From: Streptomyces sp. AC558_RSS880
GTDB taxonomy: Bacteria; Actinomycetota; Actinomycetes; Streptomycetales; Streptomycetaceae
NCBI RefSeq assembly: GCF_019049255.1
Contig: NZ_JAGMUJ010000031.1
Location: 186,001-250,000, forward strand
DNA length: 64,000 nt
Direction of reading: 5' to 3'
Below, one piece after another: positions 28,937 to 38,834 of the stretch (the first letter of the stretch is position 1; each line of letters starts with the position of its first letter). The notes under the pieces are model-generated. The model did not search any database and was not told where the DNA came from. It worked only from the letters and a program-made list of their open reading frames with translations. Position numbers and translations under genes: made by a program.

Positions 28937-30349
28937 CTAGGGGAGCAGGGCGTCGGTGTGGGCGGCGCCCGCTTCGGCCACGATCTCCTCGACCGTCTGG
29001 GGCGCGCGTACCGTCGCGAAGGTGACGCCTCCCGTGCCGTCCGGGGTGAAGCCGTGGATGCCGGGGCGGGGGAGCGAGTTGTAGGCGTAGTGGTGGGCGA
29101 AGTAGTACGCGCCCGTGTCCAGTGCCGCCGCGTAGTCGCCCTGTTCCAGCAGGGGCAGTGACTGCCCCTGGGCGAGCAGGTCGCCCGCGAAGCAGGCCGG
29201 TCCCGCCACGTCCTGCACGACCGCCGGACCCTCCTTGGGCCGCCCCTTCGCGTCGTACGCGGCGATCCGCAGCGGCCACGACGCCGGCGCGTACACCGTC
29301 CGCGTCGCCACCTGCACGCCCGCGTGCGTCACCGCGACCGGGCGCCCGCCCGCGCTCTTGGCGTACTCCACGCGCGCGACCACCGTGCCGTGCTTGGCCA
29401 GCAGCGACCGGCCGAACTCGGTGACCAGCCCGTACCGCCCGTCGAACAGCCCCGGCACCGTCTCGCTCAGCAGCCGCGCGTACCGGCCGTACGTCGGTGT
29501 GCTCGCCTCGGAGGCGAAGTTCACCGGCAGTCCGCCGCCGATGTCGACGGTGTCGACCTGGTGCCGTCCGGCGCGCCGGTTGATCTCCTCCGCCAGTTCG
29601 TACGTCTCCGCGACTCCTCGCGCCATCATCGTCAGCGCGATGCCCTGGGAGCCGGTGTGCGCGTGCAGCCGGGTCAGCCACGGCCGGTCCAGGTACGCCC
29701 GTACGACCCACTCCCGCGCGCCCTCGTCGCGCAGCGCCACCCCGAACTTCGAGGTCGCCGTGGCCGTGGACAGCGCCTCGATGGAACCGCCGCCGACCTG
29801 CGGGTTCACCCGGATGCCGAGGGGGGAGCGGGAGCCGGATCCCGCCATCAGGGCGTCGAGGCGGGCCAGCTCCTGCGGGTTGTCCGCGTTGACGGCGATG
29901 CCCAGCGCGAGCGCCTCCCGCAGCTCGGCGGGTGTCTTGGCGGGCGAGTCGAGGACCGTCCGCTCGGGCTCCACCCCCGCCGCCCGCGCCAGCGCCAGCT
30001 CACCCGGGCTGGCCACCTCCGCGCCGATGCCCTCCGCGCGCAACAGCCGCAGCACCGGCACCAGCGGACTCGCCTTCACCGCGAAGGCGTGCAGCACGGG
30101 CGTGCCGGGCGCCGTCACCGCCTCGAACGCCGTCCGCAGCCCGGCCGCCGACTCCCGGATGCCGGTCACGTCGAGCAGGGCCACCAAGGGGGTGCCGGCG
30201 TCGAGCAGCCCCTGCTCCACGGCGGCCCGCACCGCGGCGTCCCGCCGGGCCGCCCGCCCCTCGGCGGACGCGTCCACCTCGTCCGTCCGGCCGTCGTCGT
30301 GGGCCACCACGCCCTCCGTCCCGTCCGCGTTCTCCGTGTCCGAGCGCAT
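28937..30349 (-). CDS. PLP-dependent decarboxylase, diaminopimelate/ornithine family
   Basis: Fold type III PLP enzyme of 470 aa. The PLP lysine is in HAFAVKASPLVPVL, the glycine loop in DIGGGLPVNF, and the second active-site half in CFAGDLLAQGQ with DTGAYYFAHHYAYNS near the C-terminus. It is not the housekeeping LysA by context (no arg-hom-thr genes nearby), so it may act on another amino acid such as a modified diaminopimelate or D-amino acid substrate. The ATG at 30349 (MRSDTENADGTEGVV) has a low-complexity acidic N-terminal 45 residues. It is divergent from the hut operon. Confidence 0.82.
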   Translation of the reverse strand: MRSDTENADGTEGVVAHDDGRTDEVDASAEGRAARRDAAVRAAVEQGLLDAGTPLVALLDVTGIRESAAGLRTAFEAVTAPGTPVLHAFAVKASPLVPVLRLLRAEGIGAEVASPGELALARAAGVEPERTVLDSPAKTPAELREALALGIAVNADNPQELARLDALMAGSGSRSPLGIRVNPQVGGGSIEALSTATATSKFGVALRDEGAREWVVRAYLDRPWLTRLHAHTGSQGIALTMMARGVAETYELAEEINRRAGRHQVDTVDIGGGLPVNFASEASTPTYGRYARLLSETVPGLFDGRYGLVTEFGRSLLAKHGTVVARVEYAKSAGGRPVAVTHAGVQVATRTVYAPASWPLRIAAYDAKGRPKEGPAVVQDVAGPACFAGDLLAQGQSLPLLEQGDYAAALDTGAYYFAHHYAYNSLPRPGIHGFTPDGTGGVTFATVRAPQTVEEIVAEAGAAHTDALLP

Positions 30350-30397
30350 GCGTCCAGCCAAACATCCCTCGCACGGCCGCGCCGACCCGTCCCCGTC

Positions 30398-30433
30398 TTG
30401 ACTAGCTCTATTCAGAACACGAGTATGTGAATA
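30398..30433 (+). promoter_or_regulatory. hutU promoter and operator candidate
   Basis: TTGACT (30398-30403), a 17-nt spacer and GAGTAT (30421-30426) form a reasonable vegetative promoter. TATTCA (30409-30414) and TGAATA (30428-30433) form an inverted repeat spanning spacer and start site, well placed for a repressor. Confidence 0.5.
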
Positions 30434-30476
30434 TCTGTAGCAATCGTCCGCAGTACGGCAGCACAGGAGGCAGACC

Positions 30477-32159
30477 ATGTCCGAACCCCGACCTGTCCGA
30501 GCACCGCGCGGCACCGAACCGAGCGCCCTGGGCTGGCAGCAGGAAGCCGCCCTGCGGATGCTGCAGAACAACCTCGACCCGGAGGTCGCCGAGCACCCCG
30601 ACAAGCTCGTCGTCTACGGCGGCACGGGGAAGGCGGCCCGCGACTGGCGCTCCTTCGACGCCATGGTCCGCACGCTGAGGACCCTCAAGCAGGACGAGAC
30701 GATGCTCGTCCAGTCCGGCCGCCCGGTCGGCGTCATGCAGACCCACGAGTGGGCACCGCGGGTCCTGATCGCCAACTCCAACCTCGTCGGCGACTGGGCC
30801 AACTGGGAGGAGTTCCGCCGCCTGGAGGCCCTCGGCCTGACCATGTACGGGCAGATGACCGCCGGCTCCTGGATCTACATCGGCACCCAGGGCATCCTCC
30901 AGGGCACCTACGAGACCTTCGCCGCCGTCGCCGCGAAGCTGCACTCCATGGGTAAAGGGGTCGACGGCACCCTCGCCGGGACCATCACGCTCACCGCCGG
31001 GCTCGGCGGGATGGGCGGCGCCCAGCCGCTGGCCGTCACCATGAACGGCGGCGTCGCGATCTGCGTCGACTGCGACCCCCGCGCGATCGAACGCCGCATC
31101 GAGCACCGGTACCTGGACGTGAAGGCGGACTCGCTCGACCACGCCCTGCGGTTGGCCGTCGAGGCCCGCGACGCCCGCCGCCCCCTGTCCATCGGGGTCC
31201 TCGGCAACGCCGCCGAGCTGGTGCCGCAGATGCTCGCCATGGGCGCGCCCGTCGACATCGTCACCGACCAGACCTCCGCCCACGACCCGCTGGCGTACCT
31301 CCCCGTCGGGATCTCCTTCGACGACATGGCGGACGCCGCGGCGAAGGACCCGGCCGGCTTCACCACCCGCGCGCGTGAGTCCATGGCCCGGCACGTCGAG
31401 GCGATGGTCGGCTTCCAGGACGCCGGTGCCGAGGTGTTCGACTACGGCAACTCCATCCGTGGTGAGGCGCAGCTCGCCGGGTACGACCGCGCGTTCGCCT
31501 TCCCGGGGTTCGTGCCGGCGTACATCCGGCCGCTGTTCTGCGAGGGCAAGGGGCCCTTCCGGTGGGCCGCGCTGTCGGGTGACCCCGCCGACATCGCCAA
31601 GACCGACAAGGCGGTTCTCGACCTCTTCCCGGAGAACGAGTCCCTGGCCCGGTGGATCAGGATGGCGGGGGAGCGCGTCCACTTCCAGGGCCTGCCCGCC
31701 CGCATCTGCTGGCTCGGCTACGGCGAGCGCGACAAGGCCGGCGAGCGCTTCAACGACATGGTCGCGAGCGGGGAGCTGGCCGCCCCGATCGTGATCGGGC
31801 GGGACCACCTCGACTGCGGTTCGGTGGCTTCTCCCTATCGGGAGACCGAGGCGATGCTGGACGGATCCGACGCCATCGCCGACTGGCCGCTGCTGAACGC
31901 GATGGTGAACGTGGCCTCAGGGGCGTCGTGGGTGTCCCTCCACCACGGTGGGGGTGTCGGTATGGGACGGTCGATCCACGCCGGGCAGGTGACGGTGGCC
32001 GACGGGACCGCGCTGGCCGGGGAGAAGATCCGGCGGGTGCTCACCAACGACCCCGGCATGGGCGTCATCCGGCATGTCGACGCCGGGTACGACATCGCGG
32101 AGTCGGTGGCGGGCGAGCGGGGTGTCCGCGTGCCGATGCGTGAGGGTGACCCGGCGTGA
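30477..32159 (+). CDS. hutU: Urocanate hydratase
   Basis: Second step of histidine breakdown: urocanate plus water to imidazolonepropionate, using tightly bound NAD+. Protein of 560 aa, the family length. The signature [17 protein letters not shown] carries the active-site Cys; the NAD-binding region [25 protein letters not shown] and the C-terminal [22 protein letters not shown] are intact. GGAGG precedes the ATG. First gene of a four-gene operon; its stop overlaps the next start by 4 nt. No histidase gene (hutH) is present in the window. Confidence 0.97.
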   Translation: MSEPRPVRAPRGTEPSALGWQQEAALRMLQNNLDPEVAEHPDKLVVYGGTGKAARDWRSFDAMVRTLRTLKQDETMLVQSGRPVGVMQTHEWAPRVLIANSNLVGDWANWEEFRRLEALGLTMYGQMTAGSWIYIGTQGILQGTYETFAAVAAKLHSMGKGVDGTLAGTITLTAGLGGMGGAQPLAVTMNGGVAICVDCDPRAIERRIEHRYLDVKADSLDHALRLAVEARDARRPLSIGVLGNAAELVPQMLAMGAPVDIVTDQTSAHDPLAYLPVGISFDDMADAAAKDPAGFTTRARESMARHVEAMVGFQDAGAEVFDYGNSIRGEAQLAGYDRAFAFPGFVPAYIRPLFCEGKGPFRWAALSGDPADIAKTDKAVLDLFPENESLARWIRMAGERVHFQGLPARICWLGYGERDKAGERFNDMVASGELAAPIVIGRDHLDCGSVASPYRETEAMLDGSDAIADWPLLNAMVNVASGASWVSLHHGGGVGMGRSIHAGQVTVADGTALAGEKIRRVLTNDPGMGVIRHVDAGYDIAESVAGERGVRVPMREGDPA

Positions 32160-33514
32160 AGGACGGCAACCCCTCGGTGGAGGCGGAGACGTCGTCGCCT
32201 GCGGGCCCGGGTGCGCCCGCCCTCCCCCACGGTCCGGACGGCACGGGAGGTTCCCCCGACGCCCTGCGGAACGACTGCCCGCCGCCTGTACGGGCCGACG
32301 GTTTCCACGAGATGTGGCGTCAACTGTGGCCCATCGGGCGCAACGCGGCCTCCGGCGGCTACCGGCGGTTCGCCTGGACCCGGGCCGACTCCGACTGCCG
32401 GGCCTGGTTCGAGGAGCAGGCCCGCAGGCGGCAGCTGACCCATGAGGTCGACCGGAACGGGAACCAGTGGGCCTGGCTCGGGGATCCCGCCCGGGGGGAC
32501 GCCGTCGTCACCGGGTCGCACCTGGACTCCGTGCCCGACGGCGGGGCCTTCGACGGGCCCCTCGGAGTGGTGTCCGCCTTCGCCGCCCTCGACGAACTGC
32601 GCCGCAGGGGCGCGCGCTTCACCAAGCCCTTCGGCATCGTCAACTTCGGGGACGAGGAGGGCGCCCGCTTCGGGCTCGCCTGCGTCGGCTCCCGGCTCAC
32701 CGCGGGCGTGCTCACCGTCGAGCAGGCCCACCGGCTCACCGACGGGGACGGAATCACGCTCCCGCAGGCCATGGAGGCCGCCGGACACGACCCCGACGCC
32801 CTCGGCGCCGACCCCGAACGGCTCGACCGCATCGGTGCCTTCGTGGAACTCCACGTCGAACAGGGGCGCGCCCTCGACCTGTCCGGCGACCGCATCGGCA
32901 TCGCGTCCGCCATCTGGCCGCACGGCCGCTGGCGGTTCGACTTCCGGGGCGAGGCCAACCACGCCGGCACCACCCGGCTCGCCGACCGGCGCGACCCCGT
33001 GCTGCCGTACGCGGAGACCGTCCTCGCCGCCCGTCGCGAGGCGGAACTCGCCGGTGCCGTGGCCACCTTCGGCAAGATCGCCGTCGAGCCGAACGGCGTC
33101 AACGCCATCCCCTCCCTGGTGCGCGGCTGGCTCGACTCCCGCGCCGCCGACCAGCAGAGCCTGGACGCCGTCGTGGACGGCGTGCGGGAGGCCGCCCGCG
33201 CCCACGCGCGGGAGCACGGCGTGACACTCGACGTCGAACGCGAGTCCTTCACCCCCGTCGTCGAGTTCGACCACGCCCTGCGCGACGAACTCGCCCGCAT
33301 CCTCGGCAGCGACACCGGCCTCAAGGTGCCCGTCCTCGGCACCGGCGCCGGACACGACGCCGGAATCCTCTCCGGACGCGTCCCGACCGCCATGCTGTTC
33401 GTGCGCAACCCCACCGGCGTCTCGCACTCCCCGGCCGAGTCCGCCACCGAGGACGACTGCGTGGCCGGGGTCCTCGCCCTCGCCGACGTACTGGAAGGAC
33501 TGGCCTGCACGTGA
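32156..33514 (+). CDS. M20-type amidohydrolase (allantoate/N-carbamoyl family)
   Basis: Zn-dependent amidohydrolase of 452 aa. Metal-binding pattern: [20 protein letters not shown] (His, Asp), [10 protein letters not shown] (Glu), [11 protein letters not shown], and a C-terminal [10 protein letters not shown]. These match allantoate amidohydrolase/carbamoylase relatives. The position in the hut operon between hutU and the formiminoglutamate deiminase gene suggests it hydrolyses N-formylglutamate, the product of HutF, in place of the usual HutG; this is inference. The GTG at 32156 overlaps hutU (GTGA), with an unusually long Gly/Pro-rich N-terminus of about 50 residues. Confidence 0.85.
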   Translation: MKDGNPSVEAETSSPAGPGAPALPHGPDGTGGSPDALRNDCPPPVRADGFHEMWRQLWPIGRNAASGGYRRFAWTRADSDCRAWFEEQARRRQLTHEVDRNGNQWAWLGDPARGDAVVTGSHLDSVPDGGAFDGPLGVVSAFAALDELRRRGARFTKPFGIVNFGDEEGARFGLACVGSRLTAGVLTVEQAHRLTDGDGITLPQAMEAAGHDPDALGADPERLDRIGAFVELHVEQGRALDLSGDRIGIASAIWPHGRWRFDFRGEANHAGTTRLADRRDPVLPYAETVLAARREAELAGAVATFGKIAVEPNGVNAIPSLVRGWLDSRAADQQSLDAVVDGVREAARAHAREHGVTLDVERESFTPVVEFDHALRDELARILGSDTGLKVPVLGTGAGHDAGILSGRVPTAMLFVRNPTGVSHSPAESATEDDCVAGVLALADVLEGLACT

Positions 33515-34854
33515 CTGCCACCCCGCGGACGTACTGGCTGGAACACGCCTGGCTCGGCACCCGTGTCGAGCCAGGCGTGACCCTCGCCGTCCGGGACGGC
33601 CGGATCACCGCCGTCCGTCAGGACACCCCCGCCCCGCCACCGGGCGCCGAGGTCCTGCGCGGACTGACCCTCCCGGGACTGGCGAACGCCCACAGCCACG
33701 CCTTCCACCGCGCCCTGCGCTCCACGGTCCAGGTGGGGTCCGGGACTTTCTGGACCTGGCGCGAGGTCATGTACGCCACGGCCGACCGGCTCACCCCGGA
33801 CACGTACCACGCCCTCGCCCGTGCGACCTACGCCGAGATGGCGCTGGCGGGCATCACGGCGGTCGGCGAGTTCCACTACGTCCACCACGCCCCCGGCGGC
33901 ACGCCCTACGCCGACCCCAACGCCATGGGCGAGGCGCTCATCGAGGCCGCCGCCGAAGCCGGTGTCCGCATCACCCTCCTCGACACCGTCTACCTCTCCT
34001 CCGGCTTCGGACAGCCGCCCACCACCCACCAGCTCCGCTTCTCCGACGGCGACGCGGACGCCTGGGCCGATCGCTGTTCAGTTCTCAAGGAACGGGATCA
34101 CGCACGGATCGGGGCGGCGATCCACTCCGTCCGGGCCGTACCGGCGGAGCAGTTGGCGACCGTGGCACGGTGGGCCGAGGAGCGGCGGGCCCCGCTCCAT
34201 GTGCACCTGTCCGAGCAGACCGCCGAGAACGACGCCTGCCAGGCGATCCACGGCTGCACCCCGGCGCAGCTCCTGGCCGTGCACGGCGTCCTCGGACCGC
34301 GCACCACCGGCGTCCACAACACCCACCTCACCGCCGAGGACATCTCTCTCATCGGCGGCAGCGGCACCGGCACCTGCATGTGCCCGACGACCGAACGCGA
34401 CCTCGCCGACGGCATCGGCCCCGCCGCCGCCCTGCAGAACGAGGGCTCCCCGCTCTCCCTCGGCTCCGACAGCCACGCCGTGATCGACCTGCTCGAAGAG
34501 GCACGCGCGATGGAGCTCGACGAGCGGCTGCGCACCCGCACCCGCGGCCACTGGACGGCCGCCGCGCTGCTGCGGGCCGCCACCGTCGACGGACACGCCG
34601 CCCTCGGCTGGGACGACACCGGCCGCATCGAGGCCGGCGGGCGCGCCGACCTCGTCACGATCGCCCTCGACTCGGTCAGGACAGCGGGGCCCCTGCCCGG
34701 GTTCGGAGCCGAGACGGCCGTATTCGCGGCGACCGCGGCGGACGTACGCCACACGGTCGTGGGAGGCCGGCACGTCGTACGCGACGGGGCGCACACGCTC
34801 GTACCCGATGTACCCGGAGCCCTCGCGCGGGCAGTCGAAGCCCTGCGAGCCTGA
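33511..34854 (+). CDS. hutF: Formiminoglutamate deiminase
   Basis: Amidohydrolase-superfamily enzyme of 447 aa converting N-formimino-glutamate to N-formylglutamate plus ammonia. The metal motif is [14 protein letters not shown] (HxH), with [15 protein letters not shown], the second His in [12 protein letters not shown], and the catalytic Asp in [16 protein letters not shown]. The GTG at 33511 overlaps the previous stop by 4 nt. Together with hutU, the M20 enzyme and hutI it gives the five-step histidine route apart from hutH. Confidence 0.9.
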   Translation: MTATPRTYWLEHAWLGTRVEPGVTLAVRDGRITAVRQDTPAPPPGAEVLRGLTLPGLANAHSHAFHRALRSTVQVGSGTFWTWREVMYATADRLTPDTYHALARATYAEMALAGITAVGEFHYVHHAPGGTPYADPNAMGEALIEAAAEAGVRITLLDTVYLSSGFGQPPTTHQLRFSDGDADAWADRCSVLKERDHARIGAAIHSVRAVPAEQLATVARWAEERRAPLHVHLSEQTAENDACQAIHGCTPAQLLAVHGVLGPRTTGVHNTHLTAEDISLIGGSGTGTCMCPTTERDLADGIGPAAALQNEGSPLSLGSDSHAVIDLLEEARAMELDERLRTRTRGHWTAAALLRAATVDGHAALGWDDTGRIEAGGRADLVTIALDSVRTAGPLPGFGAETAVFAATAADVRHTVVGGRHVVRDGAHTLVPDVPGALARAVEALRA

Positions 34855-34874
34855 CGACCCCCCATGAGGACGCC

Positions 34875-36059
34875 ATGAGCAGCAGCACCGTCATCAGCAA
34901 CATCGCCGCGCTGGTCACCAACGACCCCTCCCTGGGTGACAACTCTCCCCTCGGTCTGGTCCGGGACGCGGCCGTCGTCATCGAGGGCGACCGCGTCGTG
35001 TGGACCGGTGAATCAAGCAAAGCACCCGCCACTGACAACCGGGTCGACGCCGGGGGCCGGGCGGTCCTGCCGGGCTTCGTCGACTCGCACTCCCACCTGG
35101 TCTTCGCGGGCGACCGCACCGAGGAGTTCAACGCCCGGATGTCGGGCCGCCCGTACGGCGCGGGCGGCATCCGCACCACCGTCGCCGCCACCCGCGCCGC
35201 CGGCGACGCGGAACTGGAGGCGAACCTCACCCGTTTCCTCGACGAGGCGCTCCGCCAGGGCACCACGACCTTCGAGACCAAGTCCGGCTACGGCCTGACC
35301 GTCGAGGACGAGGCCCGCGCCCTGCGCCTGGCCGCCCGCCACACCGACGAGGTCACCTATCTCGGCGCCCACGTCGTCGCGCCGGAGTACGCCGAGGACC
35401 CGGCCGGATACGTCGCCCTGGTCACCGGCGAGATGCTGGACGCCTGCGCGCCGCACGCCCGCTGGATCGACGTCTTCTGCGAGAAGGGCGCCTTCGACGG
35501 CGACCAGGCCCGCGCGATCCTCACCGCCGGGAAGGCGAAGGGCCTGCACCCGCGCGTCCACGCCAACCAGCTGTCGTACGGCCCCGGCGTCCAGCTCGCC
35601 GTCGAGCTGGACGCGGCCAGCGCCGACCACTGCACCCACCTCACCGACGCCGACGTGGACGCCCTCGCGAACAGCGGCACGGTCGCCACCCTGCTCCCCG
35701 GCGCCGAGTTCTCCACCCGCGCCGAGTGGCCGGACGCCCGCCGGCTGCTGGACGCGGGGGCCACGGTCGCGCTGTCCACCGACTGCAACCCCGGTTCGTC
35801 CTTCACGTCCTCCGTCCCCTTCTGTATCGCGCTCGCGGTGCGGGACATGGGGATGACGCCGGACGAGGCGGTCTGGTCGGCCACGGCGGGCGGCGCGGCG
35901 GCCCTGCGCCGCACCGACATCGGCCGCCTGACCCCGGGCGCGTACGCCGACCTCACCCTCCTCGACGCCCCGAGCCACGTCCACCTCGCCTACCGGCCCG
36001 GTGTACCGCTGGTCGCGGAGGTGTGGCGACGGGGCGTACGCGGGGTGGGAGCGGCTTGA
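34875..36059 (+). CDS. hutI: Imidazolonepropionase
   Basis: Opens the ring of imidazolone-5-propionate to formiminoglutamate; 394 aa. Metal ligands: HxH in [16 protein letters not shown], the His in [33 protein letters not shown], and the Asp in [16 protein letters not shown]. The ATG at 34875 follows GAGGA. It is the last gene of the hut operon and is followed by a terminator. Confidence 0.95.
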   Translation: MSSSTVISNIAALVTNDPSLGDNSPLGLVRDAAVVIEGDRVVWTGESSKAPATDNRVDAGGRAVLPGFVDSHSHLVFAGDRTEEFNARMSGRPYGAGGIRTTVAATRAAGDAELEANLTRFLDEALRQGTTTFETKSGYGLTVEDEARALRLAARHTDEVTYLGAHVVAPEYAEDPAGYVALVTGEMLDACAPHARWIDVFCEKGAFDGDQARAILTAGKAKGLHPRVHANQLSYGPGVQLAVELDAASADHCTHLTDADVDALANSGTVATLLPGAEFSTRAEWPDARRLLDAGATVALSTDCNPGSSFTSSVPFCIALAVRDMGMTPDEAVWSATAGGAAALRRTDIGRLTPGAYADLTLLDAPSHVHLAYRPGVPLVAEVWRRGVRGVGAA

Positions 36060-36079
36060 CGCTCCCCGGGCATCCCGAA

Positions 36080-36109
36080 GGGGGGTGGCCCGGCTCCGGA
36101 CCACCCCCC
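36080..36109. terminator. Terminator between hutI and the sigma factor gene
   Basis: GGGGGGTGG (36080-36088) pairs with CCACCCCCC (36101-36109) around a 12-nt loop; shared by the two convergent genes. Confidence 0.8.
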
Positions 36110-36136
36110 TGGAGGGCAAGCGTCACCCGGTGAGGA

Positions 36137-37051
36137 TCATTCCTCGACCGTGAGCCCCTTGCGCAGCTTCACCAGCGTCCGTGACAGCAGGCGGGAGACG
36201 TGCATCTGGGAGATGCCCAGTTCCTCGCCGATCTCCGACTGGGTCATGCCCGCGACGAAGCGCAGTGAGAGGATCTTCCGGTCCCGCGGCGGCAGTTCGG
36301 CGATCAGCGGCTTCAACGACTCGACGTACTCGATGCCTTCGAGCCCGTGGTCCTCGTATCCGATCCGGTCCGCCAGGGCGCCCTCGGCGTCGTCCTCCTC
36401 CGGCTGGGCGTCCAGCGAGGAGGCGGTGTAGGCGTTCGACGCCGCCATGCCCTCGACGACCTCGTCGTTGGTGATGCCCAGGCGCTCGGCCAGTTCGGCC
36501 ACCGTCGGCGCCCGGTCCAGCTGCTGGGCCAGCTCGTCACCGGCCTTGGCCAGGTCGAGCCGGAGCTCCTGCAGTCGGCGCGGTACGCGCACGGACCACG
36601 AGGTGTCGCGGAAGAAGCGCTTGATCTCGCCGATGATGGTGGGCATCGCGAAGGTGGGGAACTCCACGCCGCGCGACAGTTCGAAGCGGTCGATCGCCTT
36701 GATCAGGCCGATGGTGCCGACCTGGATGATGTCCTCCATCGGCTCGCTGCGCGAGCGGAAACGGGAGGCGGCGAACTTGACCAGGGCGAGGTTCAGCTCG
36801 ACGAGCGTGTTGCGTACGTACGAATACTCGTGGGTGCCTTCCTCCAGCGACTCCAGGCGCTCGAAGAGGGTCTTGGACAGAGCCCGCGCGTCGACCGGGC
36901 CCACCTCGTCGTACGGGGGGATCTCCGGAAGTCCGGCGAGTAGGTCGTCCGGGACGACACCCGTGTCGTCCTGCTCGATGGGATCCAGATGTTCCGGAGG
37001 GAGTGTCGACGTCGCTTTCGGGGTACGCGATGCGTCGAGCCGGGGTGACAT
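36137..37051 (-). CDS. sigI: SigB-type RNA polymerase sigma factor
   Basis: Group 3 sigma factor of 304 aa for stress or developmental genes. Start MSPRLDASRTP at 37051 lies 5 nt after GGAGG; two upstream in-frame ATGs are less well placed. Region 2 is DIIQVGTIGLIKAIDRFELSRGVEFPTFAMPTIIGEIKRFFRD, region 3 PRRLQELRLDLAKAGDELAQQLDRAPTVAELAERLGI, and region 4 with its HTH is DRKILSLRFVAGMTQSEIGEELGISQMHVSRLLSRTLVKL. By position beside the hut operon and two partner genes it matches S. coelicolor SigI (SCO3068, from memory). It is divergent from its likely partner-switching regulators. Confidence 0.9.
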   Translation of the reverse strand: MSPRLDASRTPKATSTLPPEHLDPIEQDDTGVVPDDLLAGLPEIPPYDEVGPVDARALSKTLFERLESLEEGTHEYSYVRNTLVELNLALVKFAASRFRSRSEPMEDIIQVGTIGLIKAIDRFELSRGVEFPTFAMPTIIGEIKRFFRDTSWSVRVPRRLQELRLDLAKAGDELAQQLDRAPTVAELAERLGITNDEVVEGMAASNAYTASSLDAQPEEDDAEGALADRIGYEDHGLEGIEYVESLKPLIAELPPRDRKILSLRFVAGMTQSEIGEELGISQMHVSRLLSRTLVKLRKGLTVEE

Positions 37052-37302
37052 GATGTCCTCCATCGTTCTCGGCATATGGCTGCCGAAGCCGATACGTGCA
37101 CTGCGGTGTGCGGCGCCTCCAAAGCCGGCCGTGTCGGTTACGTGTTCTTACTAGCCCTACCCGCTTTCCTGAACCGATCGCAAGTGCGTTCTGTTCGCAT
37201 ATGTCCATTTGCGTGCGATTGTTCGGCTGTTGAAGCGTGGCCATAAGGCGTAATGTTCGAGGACGTCAGCAGGCAGCCACGACGTCGGGAGAGAGAGACG
37301 GC
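37052..37302. promoter_or_regulatory. Divergent promoter region, sigma factor and antagonist genes
   Basis: On the minus strand TTGCGA followed by an 18-nt spacer and TAGGGC (near 37183-37152) is a candidate vegetative promoter for the sigma gene. On the plus strand TAAGGC near 37242 may be the -10 of the antagonist gene. No SigB-type GTTT/GGGTA pair stands out. Confidence 0.3.
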
Positions 37303-37680
37303 ATGGACCGCGGGACGGTCGGCAGCGCACAGTCTGGCCGGCTTCTGGTCGAGGTGCGAGAAGAGGGCCCCAGTGCCGTCGTGACTCCGGCGGGTGAGTT
37401 GGATCACCACACCGCCGATCTGTTGCGGGAGCCACTGGAGGACTGCCTCGCCAAGGGATTCAAGCGGCTTGTCATCGACTGCTCCCGGCTGGAGTTCTGT
37501 GACTCCACGGGGCTGAACGTGCTGCTCGGCGCCCGGTTGAAGGCCGAGGCGGCCGGGGGAGGGGTGCATCTCGTGGGGATGCAGCCCGTCGTCGCGCGCG
37601 TCTTCGAGATCACGGGAGCGGACGCGGTGTTCACGGTCCACGACACTCTCGAGGCGGCACTGGCCGACGATTCCGCGTGA
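37303..37680 (+). CDS. STAS-domain anti-sigma factor antagonist
   Basis: Anti-anti-sigma protein of 125 aa in the SpoIIAA/RsbV family. The phosphorylatable serine is in FCDSTGLNVLLGARL, the usual DSxG site. The start ATG at 37303 follows GGGAGAGAGA. The unphosphorylated form is expected to bind the anti-sigma kinase encoded next and free the divergently encoded sigma factor. It lies 242 nt from the kinase gene, so the two may be separately transcribed. Confidence 0.9.
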   Translation: MDRGTVGSAQSGRLLVEVREEGPSAVVTPAGELDHHTADLLREPLEDCLAKGFKRLVIDCSRLEFCDSTGLNVLLGARLKAEAAGGGVHLVGMQPVVARVFEITGADAVFTVHDTLEAALADDSA

Positions 37681-37922
37681 CGCGCGCGGGCAGGCCCGGC
37701 CGGGCTCTCGCGCCGCCCCCGCCGTCGGAGGGCCGCTTCCGTCGCGCCCTTTCGTGCGAATACGGGGGTGTCCCCTCGGTCCGCCCGGGCAGGAGACACC
37801 CTGAACGTGCGGGACGCGGTGGTCGCGAGGGTGCCGAGAACCGGACGCGCCGTCCGCGCGTGACCGACCGAGTACGGAAACTTTTGAATCGTGAACTGGT
37901 GACACGGTGAGGTGAAGCGCTG

Positions 37923-38507
37923 ATGAGCACCACCCGGCCCTACTCGCCGGGCGACCGCGGTCCGGAGCCCGGCGGCGCTTCCGGGACGCCCGGGGGCGAC
38001 GCGCCGGCGGGGGGCGCGTCCGACGGGGGCGTCGCCGTGCCCACCGCGTCATCGGGGTCTTCCGGGCCGTCGGGGTCTTCCGGGCCGTCGGGCGACGGCG
38101 GCCAGGTCCGTCGGCTGAGCTTCGACGGCGAGAGCGGCGTCGTACCGCTCGCCCGTGACTTCACCCGCCAGGCGCTGTACGCGTGGGGCTGGCTGCCCGC
38201 CGCCACCGCCGACCAGCGGGCCGCCGCCGAGGACGTCCTGCTCGTCGTCTCCGAGCTGGTCACCAACGCCTGCCTGCACGCCGAGGGGCCGGATCATCTG
38301 GCCATCACCTGCGACAAGAAGGTGATCCGGGTCGAGGTCACCGACCGGGGCACGGGCCAGCCGGCCCCGCGCACCCCGCACCGGGCGGGCCGCCCCGGCG
38401 GCCACGGCATGTTCATCGTGCAGCGGCTCTGCCTGGACTGGGGGGTCGTACGGGCCCCGGACGTCGCGGGCAAGACGGTCTGGGCGGAACTCGGGGCACC
38501 CGCGTAG
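37923..38507 (+). CDS. Anti-sigma regulatory factor, HATPase_c
   Basis: Ser/Thr protein kinase of the RsbW/SpoIIAB type, 194 aa. After a 50-residue Gly/Pro/Ser-rich tail lies the GHKL ATPase: N-box EDVLLVVSELVTNACLHAEG, then EVTDRGTGQPAP (D-box) and GRPGGHGMFIVQRLCLDWGV (G-box). It likely binds and inhibits the sigma factor encoded upstream and phosphorylates the STAS protein. ATG 37923 has GAGG about 9 nt upstream. Confidence 0.88.
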   Translation: MSTTRPYSPGDRGPEPGGASGTPGGDAPAGGASDGGVAVPTASSGSSGPSGSSGPSGDGGQVRRLSFDGESGVVPLARDFTRQALYAWGWLPAATADQRAAAEDVLLVVSELVTNACLHAEGPDHLAITCDKKVIRVEVTDRGTGQPAPRTPHRAGRPGGHGMFIVQRLCLDWGVVRAPDVAGKTVWAELGAPA

Positions 38508-38567
38508 TTCCCGCTCACCGCCGCGCCCGGAGCCCCGCACCGGGCCGCGCTGCTCCTGACCGGAGGG

Positions 38568-38737
38568 TTTTCGCCCCCGCCGCCCCTTCCCATTCCCGTC
38601 CCCCGGGGGCGCTGCCCCCGAACCCCTGCTCCTCAAACGCCGGAGAGGCTGAGAATTAGCCCCTCCGGCGTTTGAGGAGCGGGGTCTGGGGCGGAGCCCC
38701 AGGTTCGGGACGGGAAGGGGCGGCGGGGGCGAAAAAA
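38568..38737. repeat. Large imperfect inverted repeat
   Basis: Left arm about 38568-38649, right arm about 38660-38737, centre GAGAATTAGC. The right arm carries the segment CTCCGGCGTTTGAGGAGCGG, and the outer ends pair CGCCCCCGCC with GGCGGGGGCG. Part of the right arm recurs exactly at 46464-46491, so this is a dispersed element. It also acts as the terminator zone for convergent genes. Confidence 0.8.
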
Positions 38738-38834
38738 CAAGTGGCCGTATGCGCCCAGCCCCTCCCCGCGAACGCCCGAAGGGCTCCGCATCCACCGGAT
38801 GCGGAGCCCTTCGTACCGAGCCGTGGGGGAAGGC

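Noticed and set aside
30477..36059. An undescribed catabolic cluster
   Set aside because: Gene content matches the known histidine-utilisation pathway; only the use of the M20 enzyme is unusual.
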